DNA of 64,000 nucleotides from CAZLFQ01 sp044229535 (GTDB lineage Bacteria; Pseudomonadota; Alphaproteobacteria; Rickettsiales; Midichloriaceae): positions 310,001-374,000 of the forward strand of contig JBGASU010000001.1 of the NCBI GenBank assembly GCA_044229535.1. Reading direction: 5' to 3'. Below, in pieces: positions 23,855 to 32,145 of this stretch. The notes below the pieces were generated by a model, which saw only the letters and a program-made list of their open reading frames with translations, did no database searches and was not told the origin of the DNA. The translations under genes were made by a program, and so were the position numbers. Each line of letters opens with the position of its first letter. Positions within the stretch are counted from its first letter, which is position 1.

Positions 23855-24664
23855 TTATTGCATGTTTTTAATTATAAACCTTGCGCCGTCTAAATGCATA
23901 GTAAAGTAATTGCCATATCCATTGGCATAAGCGCCGATAGGGGCGGTACAACTGCCACCATGTAACTTCATAAATTCACGTTCTTTAGTAACGCAATCTA
24001 CGGTTGGCTTGTGAGATATTTTTGAAAGCAATGTTGCCATTTCTAAATCTGCATTCCGCCTTTCAATGCCTATTGCTCCTTGCCCAACTGCGGGAATAAA
24101 TATACTGGGGTCGAATACTTCCTTAATTACTCCCTCAAGCCCAAGTCTTTTAAGTCCTGCTAGTGCAAATATTGCGGCATCGACTTCTCCAGTTTCAATT
24201 TTTTTCAGTCGAGTAATGACGTTTCCACGAAAAGGTGCTACTTCAACGTTTGGATTTATTTCTTTTACCAATATAGCCCTGCGCGCTGAAGAAGAGCCAA
24301 CGACAGTTCCCTTTGGCATATCTTGCAAATTACTAAACTTGGAAGATACAAAGCAATCTCTTGCATCTTCGCGTTCAAGCATGCAATCGATGATTAATCC
24401 GTTAGGTAATTCAGCTGGAACATCCTTCATTGAATGGACTGCAATATCAATTTTGTTGGCAAGCATTGCTTCTTCTATTTCTTTTAAAAAAAGCCCCTTA
24501 CCACCGATTGTAGCTAGGTTTTGATCCAAGAATTTATCACCAGAAGTGATAATCTCAATAATTTCGAATGAAGTCTCTGGAGCTATGTTTTTAATACTAT
24601 TAATAACAATATAAGTCTGGGCTAGAGCTAATTTACTTTTACGAGTTCCAATTCGAATATGCAT
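23855..24664 (-). CDS. hemC: Porphobilinogen deaminase (hydroxymethylbilane synthase), short
   Basis: The 269-residue enzyme polymerises four porphobilinogens in haem synthesis. Family segments are IRIGTRKSKLALAQTYIV at the N terminus, GKGLFLKEIEEAM at about residues 75-87, HSMKDVPAELPNGL at about 97-110, GSSSARRAIL and RGNVITRLKK. The dipyrromethane-cofactor cysteine lies in HGGSCTAPIGAYA near residue 238. Typical HemC is about 300-315 residues; here domain 3 ends soon after the cofactor loop, roughly 35-45 residues early. All catalytic segments are present, so it may still work. It starts four bases after RNase J. Confidence 0.93.
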   Translation of the reverse strand: MHIRIGTRKSKLALAQTYIVINSIKNIAPETSFEIIEIITSGDKFLDQNLATIGGKGLFLKEIEEAMLANKIDIAVHSMKDVPAELPNGLIIDCMLEREDARDCFVSSKFSNLQDMPKGTVVGSSSARRAILVKEINPNVEVAPFRGNVITRLKKIETGEVDAAIFALAGLKRLGLEGVIKEVFDPSIFIPAVGQGAIGIERRNADLEMATLLSKISHKPTVDCVTKEREFMKLHGGSCTAPIGAYANGYGNYFTMHLDGARFIIKNMQ

Positions 24665-24667
24665 TGT

Positions 24668-26335
24668 TTATATTTCAAGTTTAACAATTGAGACAAGTAT
24701 CTTAGGCTCTTTTGCAGTTTCGGTTTGCAAAATTCTCTTAATAATACTGCGAATCTTATTTTCTAATTCATCGCCAGTAACTCTAGGATGAGCTTCAACA
24801 TATTCAGCTATAGCTTCTTCTAGCATTACGAAATATTCACGATCATCTTTTGAATCTAATACGCCAGGGGCTAGAACTATTGGGTCTTTTAAAAGCTTAT
24901 GCTTTTTGTTAATAACAACCGTAGCTGTAACTAAACCTTGATCTCTCATACGCCTACGCATTCTCAGAACTTCACTGTCAGAAGGGAGTATGAAGTTGCC
25001 GTCGATAGCCATTATCCCAGAAGGAAGTTGGGCTATGATTTCAGGTTTCTCACCGTTGACCTTAACAATGGCACCATTATTAACTTGAACAGAGAATTTT
25101 GCTCCATGTTTTCTAGCAAATTTTGCATGCTCGTGTAAATGCATTGGTTCGCCGTGCATAGGGATAGCGACTCTTGGTTTTACTATTTCATACATTTTTG
25201 CAATTTCACCACGTGATGGGTGCCCTGAAACGTGAACAAAATGATCTTTTTCAGTGATTACTTCTACGCCCATTTTGCAGAATTTGTTAAATAGGGAGAA
25301 AATTTTATCTTCATTACCTGGGATTATTTTTGAAGAGAAAATTACAACATCGCCTCTGCGTACTTTAAAGTCTGGATGCTCTCCTCTTGAAAGTTTATTT
25401 GTAGTTGCTCTTGGTTCACCTTGGCAACCTGTAGCAATTACTAGAACTTCGTGTCTATGATACCTTTCTATCTCTCTTGGACGCATGAATGGCGGAAGGT
25501 CATGCAGATAACCGCACTCTAATGCAGCATCATACATCTTCCATAAAGATGAGCCCGAAAGAGCCACTTTACGACCGCAAGCTTCAGCGGCTTTAGCTAT
25601 GGTATGAATTCTTGCGATGTTAGATGCAAAAGAGCTAACTACTACTAAATTATTTTTATGTGAAGCAACAAGCTCTGTTATACTTTTAACCAATGAGCCT
25701 TCAGAACCAGAAAACCCTTCGCTGAAGATGTTTGTTGAATCACAAACCATTGCTAGAATATTTTCTTCACCAAGTTTTTTTAGAGCATCAATATTAGATG
25801 TCTTGCCAACTACAGGATCTTCATCAAACTTCCAATCACCAGTATGGAAGATTGTTCCATGTTCCGTTCTTATTACTAAGCCCTGCATTTCAGGAATAGA
25901 GTGGGTGAGGCCGATCATTTCTAAATCGAATTCACCAACTTTAAATTTACTATTTAGTTTTATTTCATGAATTTTCACATCATTAGCTATTCCCATTTCG
26001 GCTAATTTTCCTTTCAGCACGCATGATGTAAATTTTGTGCAATAAATTGGAAGCTTGAATTCATTCCAGAGATATTGAATAGCACCAATATGATCTTCGT
26101 GAGCGTGTGTTAAAACCAGTCCCACAAAGTCTTGTCTGTGTTTTGTTATAAAAGATATGTCTGGAACCAATATATCCACCCCAGGGAAGTAATCATCTGC
26201 AAACCCTAGACCCATGTCTACAACCAGCCATTTTCCGTTGTAGTGATATAGATATAAGTTGATACCAATTTGGTCTGTGCCACCCAATGGTAAAAACATT
26301 AGGTCATTCTTGTGTTGTTTTAAATTTATAGTCAT
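24668..26335 (-). CDS. rnj: Ribonuclease J
   Basis: The 555-residue metallo-beta-lactamase/beta-CASP nuclease processes and degrades RNA. The start GGTDQIGINLYLYHYNGKWLVVDMGLGF and the zinc motif HAHEDHIGA at about residues 77-85 are diagnostic. TEHGTIFHTGDWKFDEDP, CDSTN, the beta-CASP segment VVVSSFASNIARI, and HVSGHPSRGE plus MHGEPMHLHEHAKFA complete the active site. Length is typical for alphaproteobacterial RNase J. It is followed directly by hemC in one transcription unit. Confidence 0.95.
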   Translation of the reverse strand: MTINLKQHKNDLMFLPLGGTDQIGINLYLYHYNGKWLVVDMGLGFADDYFPGVDILVPDISFITKHRQDFVGLVLTHAHEDHIGAIQYLWNEFKLPIYCTKFTSCVLKGKLAEMGIANDVKIHEIKLNSKFKVGEFDLEMIGLTHSIPEMQGLVIRTEHGTIFHTGDWKFDEDPVVGKTSNIDALKKLGEENILAMVCDSTNIFSEGFSGSEGSLVKSITELVASHKNNLVVVSSFASNIARIHTIAKAAEACGRKVALSGSSLWKMYDAALECGYLHDLPPFMRPREIERYHRHEVLVIATGCQGEPRATTNKLSRGEHPDFKVRRGDVVIFSSKIIPGNEDKIFSLFNKFCKMGVEVITEKDHFVHVSGHPSRGEIAKMYEIVKPRVAIPMHGEPMHLHEHAKFARKHGAKFSVQVNNGAIVKVNGEKPEIIAQLPSGIMAIDGNFILPSDSEVLRMRRRMRDQGLVTATVVINKKHKLLKDPIVLAPGVLDSKDDREYFVMLEEAIAEYVEAHPRVTGDELENKIRSIIKRILQTETAKEPKILVSIVKLEI

Positions 26336-26379
26336 TAATCGTTAAATTATGTAATTCAGCTCAGTGTAGCAGATAAAGA

Positions 26380-27396
26380 TTAGAACCGCAAATTGTTAAA
26401 AACTTCATCTAATTCTTTTGCAACCTTAGGTAGAGCATAATTTTGAGCTATTTTATATCCAGCTTTTGAAGTGGTTTCGATAAGACCCTTATCTTTAAAA
26501 ACAGCCTCCATTTTATTAGCTAAATCATTGTAATTATTTACTTTACAAAAGATTGCAGCCTTTGATTTGCCTACAATCTCTTTTGGCCCAGTTGTAGCTG
26601 TAGAAATAACCGCTTTAGAGTGAGAAAAGGCTTCTAACATGGCTATGCTAAAGGTTTCTTCATGAGAGGTAAGACAGTATATATCTATACTATTGAAAAA
26701 CTTCTCTTTTTCTTTTTTAGATACCCAGCCTATTAACTTTACTTCTTTGGTTAAGCCAAGTTTTTTAACTAGTTTTGAAATATTATCTTTTTCTTCACCA
26801 TCACCAGCAATTATAGCCTTAAATTTATATCCTTTTTTCTTAATTACTGACAAAGCCTGTAAAAATATATCACAGCCCTTAATTGGCACAAGCCGCCCCA
26901 TAAAGCCAAATGTTAGCGTGTTATTTGGTTTTGGAGCTTTATATTTACGGCTGACCGTTATCATATTCGGAACATAGCTCAGGTTCTTTTCAGGATGTCC
27001 GCTAGCAATTAACCCTTCATACATATGTCGTGTAATAGCGATTATATGTTGCTTGCCTACTAAATGCTTATAGTTGTAGCCGTGTGATACTGAAATTACT
27101 GGTGTTTTGCCAGCAACTTTCCTAGCTAGAGCGGTATCTTTAGTAGTATGTGCGATTATTATGTCTGGCCGTTCTTTTAAAATAAAATATTTTAGTTTTA
27201 ATAATGCAAAAGGGTCATTTCTTCCAAAAGGATTAAGGTATATAGGTTTTTGAGTTATAAACTTTTCAATAGCTGATCCTTTAGAGATAACTGGTATTAC
27301 CGCATGTCCCTTTATCTCTATAGCTTGGCAGTAATCTAGAAATGCCTGTTCAATTCCCCCTAGATTCTTAAAAAGCATGATGTTTAGTATTTTCAT
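26380..27396 (-). CDS. Glycosyltransferase family 4
   Basis: The 338-residue protein is a GT-B retaining transferase. The N-terminal domain begins MKILNIMLFKNLGGIEQAFLDY, and the C-terminal domain has LTFGFMGRLVPIKGCDIFLQAL at about residues 160-181 and KAIIAGDGEEKDNI. The EX7E-like motif HEETFSIAMLEAFSHSKAVI lies at about 241-260, the usual donor-nucleotide-binding region. Its acceptor is not evident; lipopolysaccharide or another surface glycan is likely. It lies 44 bases upstream of RNase J and may share its transcript. Confidence 0.9.
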   Translation of the reverse strand: MKILNIMLFKNLGGIEQAFLDYCQAIEIKGHAVIPVISKGSAIEKFITQKPIYLNPFGRNDPFALLKLKYFILKERPDIIIAHTTKDTALARKVAGKTPVISVSHGYNYKHLVGKQHIIAITRHMYEGLIASGHPEKNLSYVPNMITVSRKYKAPKPNNTLTFGFMGRLVPIKGCDIFLQALSVIKKKGYKFKAIIAGDGEEKDNISKLVKKLGLTKEVKLIGWVSKKEKEKFFNSIDIYCLTSHEETFSIAMLEAFSHSKAVISTATTGPKEIVGKSKAAIFCKVNNYNDLANKMEAVFKDKGLIETTSKAGYKIAQNYALPKVAKELDEVFNNLRF

Positions 27397-27462
27397 GGTA
27401 CGTTAACTGTTTGTTTACCTTTGTTTTGTACACTTTATATATGAAATCTTCAAAGGTTTAGT

Positions 27463-28938
27463 ATGAAAAGTGCATCTGAACAAAATTACGATATTAAAAG
27501 TCTTGATCTTTCTAATCCTGAAGTCATGGATTTTATTAGAGATGATTTAGGGTTGAACCCATCGTTGAATATACCAATTTTAAATTCATCCCAAAGAATT
27601 ATGATTAGTAAAATTTTAAAATCTAAAGGAGTGGAAACAGATGGTCTTACTAATAAAGATCTATATTTGGGTCTAATAAATCATTTTGTTGGTTCGTTGC
27701 TAGTTGCTAAAAATAGTTATAATAAACAAGAAATTATAGAAATCTGTCGACTGGCAGGTTTTAACTTAGTTAATCTTAATTCATACAATCCTGAAATAGT
27801 ATTGCAACCAAGGTTTCAAATTAGCTTTACTGAGAATGTTTCTGCCATTACTAAAGGATTAAAAGTAGAAGCTAAAAAAGATGCAGATGAAGCTTATAAA
27901 ACTGCCAAATTAAATAAAGTAGAAGCAGTAGGTGAAGTGCAAGTTTTAACACCTAATTCTAAACTAGGTCAGCTTATTATGAATATGAGCGATGATAAAT
28001 TGGTAAAACTACTTAATAAAATAGACAAAGAAAGTGGCGTTTACAAACAAATAAATTCTGCTGCAATATGGAATTTAGTTCATCCAAAAATAGTTCAAAA
28101 ATTACAAGGTGCACTTAGTTTAGCACAACAAGCTACTGATAAAAAAGGTGTAAATATACTTGAAAAAATAGCTAATTTTTTTAGCAACTTAGTTAAATCA
28201 GATACGCAGCTTGATAAAGCTCAAAAAGCTGAATTAGCTAGTTTTATGAAAGCAGCACAAGAGTTTGGAGCAGCTAAAGAAAAACCAGCCGAATTTTTAA
28301 CTCAAGGAGTTGAATCTGCTGCTTTATTCAGAATTATAGCAGAATCTGCTGGTGAAATAGCCACAAGTATCGAACAAGTTGGCAAATTAGATAAAGAGGT
28401 TTTGGCCTCAATTGTGGATAAAATATGTAAAGATTTTAAAAACAGAGGGTTAGAAGTAAATCAAGATTTTAAGATAAAGCTTGCGAAAGCTTTTATGAGT
28501 ATTGAAGCTGAAACTTTACAAGGTATACCTAGTGCTCAAAATAGAATCATCGAACAAACCAATATTATATACAACAACATGTCGTCGAAATTAGCACCTT
28601 TTGAAAGACAAGCAGTTATTGATAATTTGAACGGCAAGCAAGTCAACCTACCTGATGGAGTAGAAATACCTAAAATGTCTATGCCAGTCAGAGATTTACT
28701 CTTATTGCGTCTTGAAGCATTGCATCAAGGTAAGGAAGTATCTAAGCAAGAAGAAAAAGATGTTATTAGAGGTTATGCTATTGCAGAGTCTTTAGCTCTA
28801 GTTAAAGCAGGTGTTGTAGTTGGGAAGCTTAAAAAATCTAACAATATTGAACAATCTGACTTAAAAGGCAGCGCGAAGCTAGTGAAAGAAGCTGTAGACA
28901 TAGTGTTAAAAGGAAATAAGCAATCTGTTACCAGATAG
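27463..28938 (+). CDS. Hypothetical helical protein (possible effector)
   Basis: The 491-residue protein is lysine- and alanine-rich, soluble and mainly helical, without signal peptide or membrane segment. No domain is recognised. Segments such as LIIMNMSDDKLVKLLNKI-like leucine repeats and KNRGLEVNQDFKIKLAKAFMSIE suggest packed helices. The ATG follows an AGG at close spacing. It stands alone between divergent GT4 and co-oriented pyrophosphatase genes. An intracellular lineage-specific protein or a secreted effector are both possible; the sequence does not decide. Confidence 0.6.
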   Translation: MKSASEQNYDIKSLDLSNPEVMDFIRDDLGLNPSLNIPILNSSQRIMISKILKSKGVETDGLTNKDLYLGLINHFVGSLLVAKNSYNKQEIIEICRLAGFNLVNLNSYNPEIVLQPRFQISFTENVSAITKGLKVEAKKDADEAYKTAKLNKVEAVGEVQVLTPNSKLGQLIMNMSDDKLVKLLNKIDKESGVYKQINSAAIWNLVHPKIVQKLQGALSLAQQATDKKGVNILEKIANFFSNLVKSDTQLDKAQKAELASFMKAAQEFGAAKEKPAEFLTQGVESAALFRIIAESAGEIATSIEQVGKLDKEVLASIVDKICKDFKNRGLEVNQDFKIKLAKAFMSIEAETLQGIPSAQNRIIEQTNIIYNNMSSKLAPFERQAVIDNLNGKQVNLPDGVEIPKMSMPVRDLLLLRLEALHQGKEVSKQEEKDVIRGYAIAESLALVKAGVVVGKLKKSNNIEQSDLKGSAKLVKEAVDIVLKGNKQSVTR

Positions 28939-29014
28939 TATTCATTTCCTTGCGAAATTTGATGCTTTGTGCTACATACTAACCAGCTATTAAAATTAAA
29001 TAAATAGGTTAGTT

Positions 29015-29539
29015 ATGCAATTAGATAGAATCACTATTGGAAAAAAAGCTCCTGACGAAGTTAATGTAATTATTGAAATCCCAATGAATGCAGGGCCAAT
29101 TAAATACGAATTCGATAAGGAAGCAGGAATTATAGTGGTTGATAGATTCATGCAAACGACTATGTCATATCCTTGTAATTATGGCTTCATTCCACACACA
29201 CTATCTGGTGATGGTGACCCTGCAGACGTTTTGGTATACTCAAATTATCCTATCGTTCCAGGTGCTATGGTTAATGTTAGACCTATTGGCGTGTTGATGA
29301 CAGAAGACGAAAAAGGCTCTGATGAAAAGATCTTGGCTGTTCCTGCAGCTAAAATCGACCCGTCGTTGGAAAAAATAAATTCTTATAAAGACCTTCCAGA
29401 ATTAGTGATAAATAGAATTGAGCATTTCTTTGAAAACTATAAGAAATTAGAAAAAGGAAAATGGGTTAAAATTTCTGGCTGGAAAGATGCAGCAGAAGCG
29501 AAAGATATTATAAACCAAGCTATTAAGAATCATAAGTAA
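29015..29539 (+). CDS. ppa: Inorganic pyrophosphatase
   Basis: The 174-residue family I enzyme hydrolyses pyrophosphate, pulling biosynthetic reactions forward. Active-site segments are VIIEIPMNAGPIKYEFDKEAG, FMQTTMSYPCNYGFIPHTLSGDGDPADVLV (holding the Asp metal ligands in DGDPADV at about residues 66-72), AVPAAKIDP and the C-terminal KLEKGKWVKISGW. Length is typical for the hexameric bacterial form. It is followed two bases later by the trhO gene. Confidence 0.97.
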   Translation: MQLDRITIGKKAPDEVNVIIEIPMNAGPIKYEFDKEAGIIVVDRFMQTTMSYPCNYGFIPHTLSGDGDPADVLVYSNYPIVPGAMVNVRPIGVLMTEDEKGSDEKILAVPAAKIDPSLEKINSYKDLPELVINRIEHFFENYKKLEKGKWVKISGWKDAAEAKDIINQAIKNHK

Positions 29540-29541
29540 TC

Positions 29542-30270
29542 ATGTCGGCAAACTTTGTAGTAACAACATTTTATAAATTCGTTGATCTTCCAGATTTTGA
29601 AGATAAGCGCGTTAAATTTATTAAGTTTTGTAATGACAATAAAATTAAGGGAACCATATTACTCGCTCAAGAAGGATTGAATTCTACGCTTACAGGCACT
29701 AGAGAAGCTATAGACGCTTTTTATAAATTCATAACTAGCATGCCTGAATTTATAGATATAGAGTTCAAAGAAAGCTTCAGTGAAAAAATGCCTTTTAGCC
29801 GAATGAAAGTGCGTCTAAAACCAGAGATCGTAAGGCTAAAGATTGAGAATCTTGATATGTCTAAAGTTGGTGAATACTTAGATGCCAAAGAGTGGGATGA
29901 TCTAATATCTCGTAAAGAGACCATCACTATCGATACCAGAAACGATTACGAAGTGATTTTTGGTACGTTTAAGAACGCTACAAACCCTAAGACTAGAAAC
30001 TTTAGTGATCTTCCTGAATGGGTTGAGCGTAACCTCAAAGAAGTTGATAAAGAGACCCCAATTGCCATGTTCTGTACTGGCGGCATTAGATGTGAAAAAT
30101 CAACGGCTTACATGAAAAACATAGGCTTTAAGAATGTCTATCACTTAAAGGGGGGCATCCTCAAGTATTTAGAAGATACCCAAGGCCAAGAAAACATGTG
30201 GCAGGGTAGATGTTTTGTCTTTGATGATCGTGTGGCGGTCGATTCAGAGTTAGATGCTTATTGTAAATAA
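29542..30270 (+). CDS. trhO: Rhodanese-like tRNA uridine hydroxylase TrhO (UPF0176)
   Basis: The 242-residue protein has the N-terminal acylphosphatase-like domain (FCNDNKIKGTILLAQEGLNSTLTG) and a rhodanese domain with active-site cysteine in MFCTGGIRCEKSTAYM at about residues 178-193. The C-terminal VYHLKGGILKYLE and WQGRCFVFDDRVAVD segments are also diagnostic. TrhO-type proteins make the oxygen-dependent 5-hydroxyuridine of tRNA wobble position 34. The stop codon at 30268-30270 is followed by an open in-frame continuation described separately. Confidence 0.93.
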   Translation: MSANFVVTTFYKFVDLPDFEDKRVKFIKFCNDNKIKGTILLAQEGLNSTLTGTREAIDAFYKFITSMPEFIDIEFKESFSEKMPFSRMKVRLKPEIVRLKIENLDMSKVGEYLDAKEWDDLISRKETITIDTRNDYEVIFGTFKNATNPKTRNFSDLPEWVERNLKEVDKETPIAMFCTGGIRCEKSTAYMKNIGFKNVYHLKGGILKYLEDTQGQENMWQGRCFVFDDRVAVDSELDAYCK

Positions 30271-30393
30271 TTTTCTTGTAGCTTCTTTAATGAAAATGCT
30301 AGAGAGGGGTGGCGTGTAGTTGCATTAGAAAAAGATACTTATCGCACTCTTCTATTTTTCAAAAGAGAAGCTTATTGTGTAATTCTAGAAAAA
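30271..30393 (+). pseudogene. Possible gene remnant, in frame after trhO stop
   Basis: Directly after the trhO TAA the same frame stays open for 40 codons to TAA at 30391-30393 and reads like protein, not random spacer: NENAREGWRVVALEKDT, LLFFKRE, then YCVILEKDI. The EGW-x-V-V and FFKRE pattern resembles DUF4177-like small proteins. No start codon or ribosome-binding site fits, so it is either a 3' remnant of an eroded gene or a readthrough extension. Confidence is low. Confidence 0.3.
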
Positions 30394-30405
30394 GATATTT
30401 AAGTT

Positions 30406-30837
30406 ATGAAAGCATTTTATTTTCTATTAATAGGACTTCTATTAGTATTTACTTTAATAGGATTAGATGCAATATGGTTTAAAATATTACCATCGTCGCT
30501 TTTAGAACAGCTTTTTTGGACCGTAACTTGGTTAGCTATTGGTATAGGGTTTCTGTTTTTACTTGCACGATCTTTCTCTGAAGAGGCTGACTCAAAAAAA
30601 ACTCCGATACTAAAATATATTTTCTACACCATATTTTCTTTAACGATAATTTTATCAGTACTGAAAGTACTGAATTATATATGGGATTACAGTATACTAG
30701 GGAAAGTATCATTTTTAGTAAGCTCCAACGTTTGGATTACTTTTATTTTATTATCTTGCGTCTCTTTTGTTGCATATAGGCTTCACCAAACTTTCTTTGC
30801 GGAAGATAACCTAAAAAAAGATAATTATTTAAATTAG
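30406..30837 (+). CDS. Four-helix integral membrane protein
   Basis: The 143-residue protein has four predicted transmembrane helices at about residues 4-24, 36-56, 68-88 and 103-123, with charged linkers (SEEADSKK, EDNLKKDN at the C terminus). No domain family is recognised. It follows trhO after 135 bases that contain a possible gene remnant. It converges on recR. Function unknown. Confidence 0.6.
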   Translation: MKAFYFLLIGLLLVFTLIGLDAIWFKILPSSLLEQLFWTVTWLAIGIGFLFLLARSFSEEADSKKTPILKYIFYTIFSLTIILSVLKVLNYIWDYSILGKVSFLVSSNVWITFILLSCVSFVAYRLHQTFFAEDNLKKDNYLN

Positions 30838-30851
30838 TAATTATAGCTTAC

Positions 30852-31445
30852 CTAATAATCCTGCCTCATTTTGAGGGCGAGGCTTAGTGTGCCTTCATCC
30901 ATATAATCAAGCTCAGCACCCATTGGTATGCCATTGGCAAGCCGTGAAGTTTTTATGTTGTATGGTTTGAGTAAATCGACTACGTAGAACCCTGTGGTTT
31001 GCCCTTCTAATGTGGCGTTTGTTGCAATAATAACTTCTTTAAAATCGGAATTAGATACTCGACTTTTCAACGACTCAAAATTCAATGTGTCTGGGGTTCT
31101 TCCGTCTAGCGCTGAAAGAGTGCCTCCTAAAACATGGTAATAACCTTTGAAAATGTTGCCGCGCTCCATTGCCCATAAATCAGTTACGTCCTCAACTACA
31201 CATAGCTGATTTGGGTCACGCTTTTCACTTGTGCAGATAGAGCATGGAGAAATTATATCAATATTACCACATGCATCACAAATTTTAATTTCTTGAGCTA
31301 CCTCTTTAATCACGTCTGCTAGAGGAAGCATTAAGTTTTGGGAATTTTTAATCAAATGCAGTGCAATTCTACGAGCAGATCTCGGCCCAAGCCCTGGTAA
31401 CTTTGCTATAATTTTAATTAACTGTTCTACCGCGCCTATTTGCAT
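30852..31445 (-). CDS. recR: Recombination protein RecR
   Basis: The 197-residue protein works with RecF/RecO in loading RecA at gaps. A helix-hairpin-helix near the start (IAKLPGLGPRSARRIALHL) is followed by a four-cysteine zinc finger (CDACGNIDIISPCSIC) at about residues 57-72 and a Toprim domain (LCVVEDVTDLWAMER, GRTPDTL, VIIATNATLEGQTT). The length is standard. It overlaps the start-proximal end of the SDR gene upstream by ten bases, indicating an operon. Confidence 0.96.
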   Translation of the reverse strand: MQIGAVEQLIKIIAKLPGLGPRSARRIALHLIKNSQNLMLPLADVIKEVAQEIKICDACGNIDIISPCSICTSEKRDPNQLCVVEDVTDLWAMERGNIFKGYYHVLGGTLSALDGRTPDTLNFESLKSRVSNSDFKEVIIATNATLEGQTTGFYVVDLLKPYNIKTSRLANGIPMGAELDYMDEGTLSLALKMRQDY

Positions 31446-32095
31446 TCTACTATCTCTCCATTTACGTTATTATCAGATAATATATAATCAATAGCTTTGC
31501 AAATACCTTCTGGTGAAGATGGATATTTTTTCTGTAGGGTATCGAAAAATTCTTTTGGGTATCCTTCTTTATATAAAGCTGCGCCAATTAGAATTCCATT
31601 AATTCTAAACCCTTCCTTAATTTGTTTAGCTGCTTGAATAGTGAAGTCACGCAATGAATTTTTAGAAGTGCAGTATGATAAAAAATTATTTGGATGATCT
31701 GCAGCCCATAAGTCTAATAAATTTATAATAACCCCAGAATCATAACGTTTTTGCATCTCCATTGTAAAAGCCATAGGAGCATAAAGGTTTATCATCATTG
31801 ATTTTAGGAAGATATCATATGTAAAACTATGTATAGAATCATTTTCAAAAATTGCAGCATTGTTTATTAAAACATCTACTTTGCCTTGTGCCTGATCAAG
31901 AATGAATCTAGCGGCATCAGAGTGTTGTAGATTACCAAAAACAACTTTCGAATTGGGAATTTGCTTTTGCAAATCAACTGCAGCATCTTTTGATGTATGA
32001 TGATGTATTATAATTCTATAATTTTGATTCGCTAAATGTAAGGCTATTTCCTTACCAATTCTTTTTGCGCCACCAGTGATTAAAGCTGTTTTCAT
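31436..32095 (-). CDS. Short-chain dehydrogenase, pteridine-reductase-like
   Basis: The 219-residue SDR has TGGAKRIGKEIALHLA at about residues 7-22, an H-H-H-T-S segment where NADPH-specific pteridine reductases carry basic or polar residues, VLINNAAIFEND and active-site YCTSK. FolM-type dihydromonapterin/dihydrofolate reductases share this pattern, so a role in reduced pterin or folate supply is likely; folB lies elsewhere in the window. Substrate specificity is inferred only. Its 3' end overlaps recR. Confidence 0.8.
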   Translation of the reverse strand: MKTALITGGAKRIGKEIALHLANQNYRIIIHHHTSKDAAVDLQKQIPNSKVVFGNLQHSDAARFILDQAQGKVDVLINNAAIFENDSIHSFTYDIFLKSMMINLYAPMAFTMEMQKRYDSGVIINLLDLWAADHPNNFLSYCTSKNSLRDFTIQAAKQIKEGFRINGILIGAALYKEGYPKEFFDTLQKKYPSSPEGICKAIDYILSDNNVNGEIVECK

Positions 32096-32145
32096 AGTTA
32101 TATAAAGATGTTATCTTCATAATATATAAATTTTTTCATTATGAA

